IMG/VR virus record: IMGVR_UViG_3300050821_006559
Coordinates: 1 to 31,684 of that record
Source of the DNA: a virus
Reading direction: 5' to 3' (one strand)
Length of the DNA: 31,684 nt
Made by a program: the position numbers and the translations under genes. The notes under the pieces are model-generated. The model searched no databases. It was not told the origin of the DNA and saw only the letters and a list, made by a program, of their open reading frames with translations. This document shows positions 30,009-31,684 of the stretch, piece after piece; position 1 is the first letter of the stretch; each line of letters starts with the position of its first letter.

Positions 30009-30299
30009 TTACGTCCCCAGCGGCAAAGCTTCCCAATCGTCCGACAGCAGGTCCGTCTGGCTCGCCAGCCACGGCACGAACGACCCGTCGGCCGTGCGCA
30101 TCATGATGTACGGCAAGAACCGGCAGACCGTCCCCTCTGGCAGCCCGGTGGCGCGTGCGGTGTTGGCGTTGATGGGGATGCCGGCCGGGTAGCCCGCCTG
30201 GTAGGCCAGGTACATCCCCTTGCCGTTCCAGCCCGCGCGCGTTACGCGCCCGCCAGCCTTCATCATGTCGATCGCCCAGCCGATGCCGTTACCTCCCAT
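30009..30299 (-). CDS. DUF2829 / Tad2-type anti-Thoeris protein
   Basis: The 96-residue product has the DUF2829 signature: GWAIDMMKAGGRVTRAGWNG (7-26), KGMYLAY, then PYIMMRTADGSFVPWLASQT (63-82) and DLLSDDWE (83-90). Proteins of this family include Tad2, which binds and sequesters the Thoeris signal 1''-3' gcADPR; some members also bind CBASS cyclic dinucleotides. Length is usual. It is compactly placed 2 nt after the preceding gene. The family call is strong; the immune signal it would bind, if any, is inferred. Confidence 0.85.
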   Translation of the reverse strand: MGGNGIGWAIDMMKAGGRVTRAGWNGKGMYLAYQAGYPAGIPINANTARATGLPEGTVCRFLPYIMMRTADGSFVPWLASQTDLLSDDWEALPLGT

Positions 30300-30301
30300 G
30301 G

Positions 30302-30622
30302 TTAGACCTTGGTCCGGTCGAAGGCGCCGTAGGTGTCGTCGTGCGCGCGCTGCCGCGCCATGCGCTCGCCCTCGGTCAGCAACCCCGGCGGGACGACGCT
30401 GACGATGTTGTAGCCCTCCTTCTCGAGGGCCTCGACCTCGGGCAGGTTGCGGGCGCCGGCGGCCCCCCGGTCCGTCTGGACCGAGATCCGCTTGAAGTCA
30501 CCCTCGGCGGCGGCGTGGTGGCCGACGCCGTCCTTGCAGAGGACGACGTCGAAGCGCTCGTCGCGCGGGGCGTAGAAGTCCATCCTCCTCGGGTCCGGCG
30601 GCGGCGGGTTCTCATTGGCCAT
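30302..30622 (-). CDS. Unknown small protein (106 aa)
   Basis: The product begins MANENPPPPDPRRMDFYAPR, contains a short beta segment (RFDVVLCKDGVGHHAAAEGD), EVEALEKEGYNIVSVVPPG and a basic C-terminal helix (EGERMARQRAHDDTYGAFDR). No family recognised. ATG 30622 lacks a Shine-Dalgarno site; TAGGCT ends exactly 7 nt before it, so it may be translated from a leaderless mRNA and lead the operon toward the portal. Confidence 0.65.
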   Translation of the reverse strand: MANENPPPPDPRRMDFYAPRDERFDVVLCKDGVGHHAAAEGDFKRISVQTDRGAAGARNLPEVEALEKEGYNIVSVVPPGLLTEGERMARQRAHDDTYGAFDRTKV

Positions 30623-30635
30623 GCCCCAGAGCCTA
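30623..30635 (-). promoter_or_regulatory. Candidate leaderless -10 element (TAGGCT)
   Basis: The minus strand reads TAGGCT (30635-30630), 7 nt, ATG 30622. The upstream region holds only a weak -35 (GTGACC, 18 nt away). Confidence 0.35.
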
Positions 30636-30655
30636 ACCCCGATCCGGGCCGGCGG

Positions 30656-31684
30656 TCACTTCTGAAGTTTGGCCTTCAGCTTGGTGAACTCTTCCCAGCG
30701 CTGGACCGCGACGTCGACGTAGGCCGGATCCTTCTCCATCGCCAGCACCCGGCGCCCCAGGCGCTCGCCCGCGATGATCTGGGTGCCCGACCCGCTGAAG
30801 GGCTCGTAGCAGACGCCGCCGCGCTTGACGTGGTTGTTCATCGGGCGCTCGAAAATCTCCACCGGCTTCTGGGTCGGGTGGACGCGCTTCGCCGCCGCGG
30901 TCTCGTTCGACACCTCCCAAACGGTCGTCTGGTTCCGGTCCCCATAGAACGGCGGCCGGCTGCCCTTGACCCACCCGTAGAAGCACAGCTCGTGGCGCCA
31001 GTGGTAGTCGCCGAACCCCAGCAGCATCCCAGGTTTCACCCAGATGATCTGCCGGTGGAGCACGAGGTTTGCAGCAGCAGCAGCAGCAGCAGCAAAGAAT
31101 CCCTGCGTCATGTGCGCGTGCCACAGGTACCACGCGGCGTTCGGCGCGAGCGCGTGCTGCAGCGACGCCGCGAAGACGGCCTCGAGGAAGGGCTGGATGT
31201 CGGCGCCGGTCTTGTCGTCGTTGTCGATCGACACCTTCCAGATCTGCTTCCGCTTACCACCATCGACCTGCTTCGCCGCGCCTACGCGCTGCTCATCGGT
31301 GTAGTCGACGCCGTACGGCGGGTCGGTCGCCATCATCGCCGCGCGATCCGATCCCATCAGCCGCTTCACGTCCGCAGCAACGGTCGAGTCCCCGCACAGC
31401 AGCCGGTGCTCGCCCAGGATCCAGAGGTCGCCCGTCTTGCTGCGCGCCTTCTTCGGGCGCTCGGGAACCGCGTTCGGGTCGGTCGCGCCCTCGCCCGGCG
31501 CGCCGCCGGCGCGCGCGAGGAAGGTCACGAGGTCCTTCTCGCCGAAGCCGCTGCCGATCAGGTTGCCCTCGCCGAGCTTGCCCAGCATGTCCGCGGTCAG
31601 GCGGTTGTCCCACAGCCCCTCGCCGATCCGGTTCGCGCCCAGCAGGTGGCGGCGGGCTTGGTCCATGTTCTCGAAGTAGACGCC
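30656..31684 (-). CDS. DNA methyltransferase, beta-type, 5' end beyond window
   Basis: The visible 342 codons are open to the window edge. The order is motif IV first (DPPYGVDY, about residue 115 from the internal Met at 31666), then HPTQKP, then motif I near the end (YEPFSGSGT), which is the beta-group order of N6-adenine or N4-cytosine methyltransferases; DPPY favours adenine. The N-terminal part with LLGANRIGEGLWDNRLTADM fits a ParB-like domain often fused to phage methylases. An eight-Ala run sits after residue about 183. It probably protects phage DNA from restriction. Stop TGA at 30656. Confidence 0.88.
   Translation of the reverse strand, partial: GVYFENMDQARRHLLGANRIGEGLWDNRLTADMLGKLGEGNLIGSGFGEKDLVTFLARAGGAPGEGATDPNAVPERPKKARSKTGDLWILGEHRLLCGDSTVAADVKRLMGSDRAAMMATDPPYGVDYTDEQRVGAAKQVDGGKRKQIWKVSIDNDDKTGADIQPFLEAVFAASLQHALAPNAAWYLWHAHMTQGFFAAAAAAAANLVLHRQIIWVKPGMLLGFGDYHWRHELCFYGWVKGSRPPFYGDRNQTTVWEVSNETAAAKRVHPTQKPVEIFERPMNNHVKRGGVCYEPFSGSGTQIIAGERLGRRVLAMEKDPAYVDVAVQRWEEFTKLKAKLQK
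31071..31094. repeat. (GCA)8 trinucleotide microsatellite inside the methyltransferase gene
   Basis: Eight perfect GCA units on the plus strand encode eight alanines as seven GCT and one GCA codons on the minus strand. GCT is otherwise uncommon for Ala here, so slippage expansion is likely. Length changes would keep the frame and alter a loop before IIWVKPGM. Confidence 0.9.

Noticed and set aside
1-31684. Search for tRNA genes, integrase, terminase and attachment sites
   Set aside because: No cloverleaf with a T-loop motif, no tyrosine or serine recombinase, no Walker-type terminase and no convincing att repeat was seen by eye.

Overview
This window is a high-GC segment of a contractile-tailed (myovirus-type) phage or prophage. 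Almost every structural gene lies on the minus strand, so gene order reads from right to left: portal, minor head protein, scaffold, major capsid, neck proteins, tail sheath, tail tube, tail-assembly chaperones with a probable -1 frameshift, tape measure, LysM baseplate protein, hub, spike, J-type baseplate protein. No terminase, integrase, tRNA or rRNA gene was seen. A terminase probably lies beyond the right edge and tail fibres beyond the left edge. The host cannot be read directly. Two lipoprotein signal peptides, strong Shine-Dalgarno sites and sigma70-like promoters point to a high-GC bacterium.

Right end (30.0-31.7 kb): a DNA methyltransferase cut by the window edge, a small unknown protein, a DUF2829/Tad2-type protein and two small unknown genes lead into the portal (27.7-29.4 kb). 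Between portal and minor head protein lies an accessory island of about 5.5 kb (22.1-27.7 kb). It holds a lipoprotein, a HAD phosphatase-like protein, a proline-rich protein in a long out-of-frame overlap, an HNH nuclease, a translationally coupled chain (36-aa microprotein, YkgJ-type Cys-cluster protein, membrane protein, 77-aa protein), several small zinc-ribbon-like proteins, and a zinc-finger/AP2 homing-type protein that overlaps a small basic DNA-binding-like gene.

Head and neck (12.5-22.1 kb): after the minor head protein come an acidic 149-aa protein and four tandem mini-proteins of 51-58 aa with shared short motifs, two small structural-type proteins, the scaffold and the major capsid protein. 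A plus-strand gene, a strong bidirectional terminator and a 418-base intergenic region with three consecutive cUUCGg hairpins separate the capsid from the neck genes. Tail and baseplate fill 0.3-12.5 kb. They are interrupted at 6.7 kb by a plus-strand Lar-type restriction-alleviation gene of lower GC. A lipoprotein gene runs off the left edge.

The most unusual signals are regulatory. (1) A GGTA(A/G)(C/T)AT element occurs eight times; in four cases it sits 6-7 nt before a start codon that has no ribosome binding site, as expected for leaderless transcription from a -10 box. (2) Three intergenic regions share one architecture: a TAATATCC element on the stop codon, a tract of 6-10 consecutive pentamers (C at position 1, mostly CNNGC), a strong hairpin, and a promoter-like sequence. 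This could be an undescribed RNA or regulatory cassette. (3) Lar, Tad2-type and methyltransferase genes form a dispersed anti-defence set.
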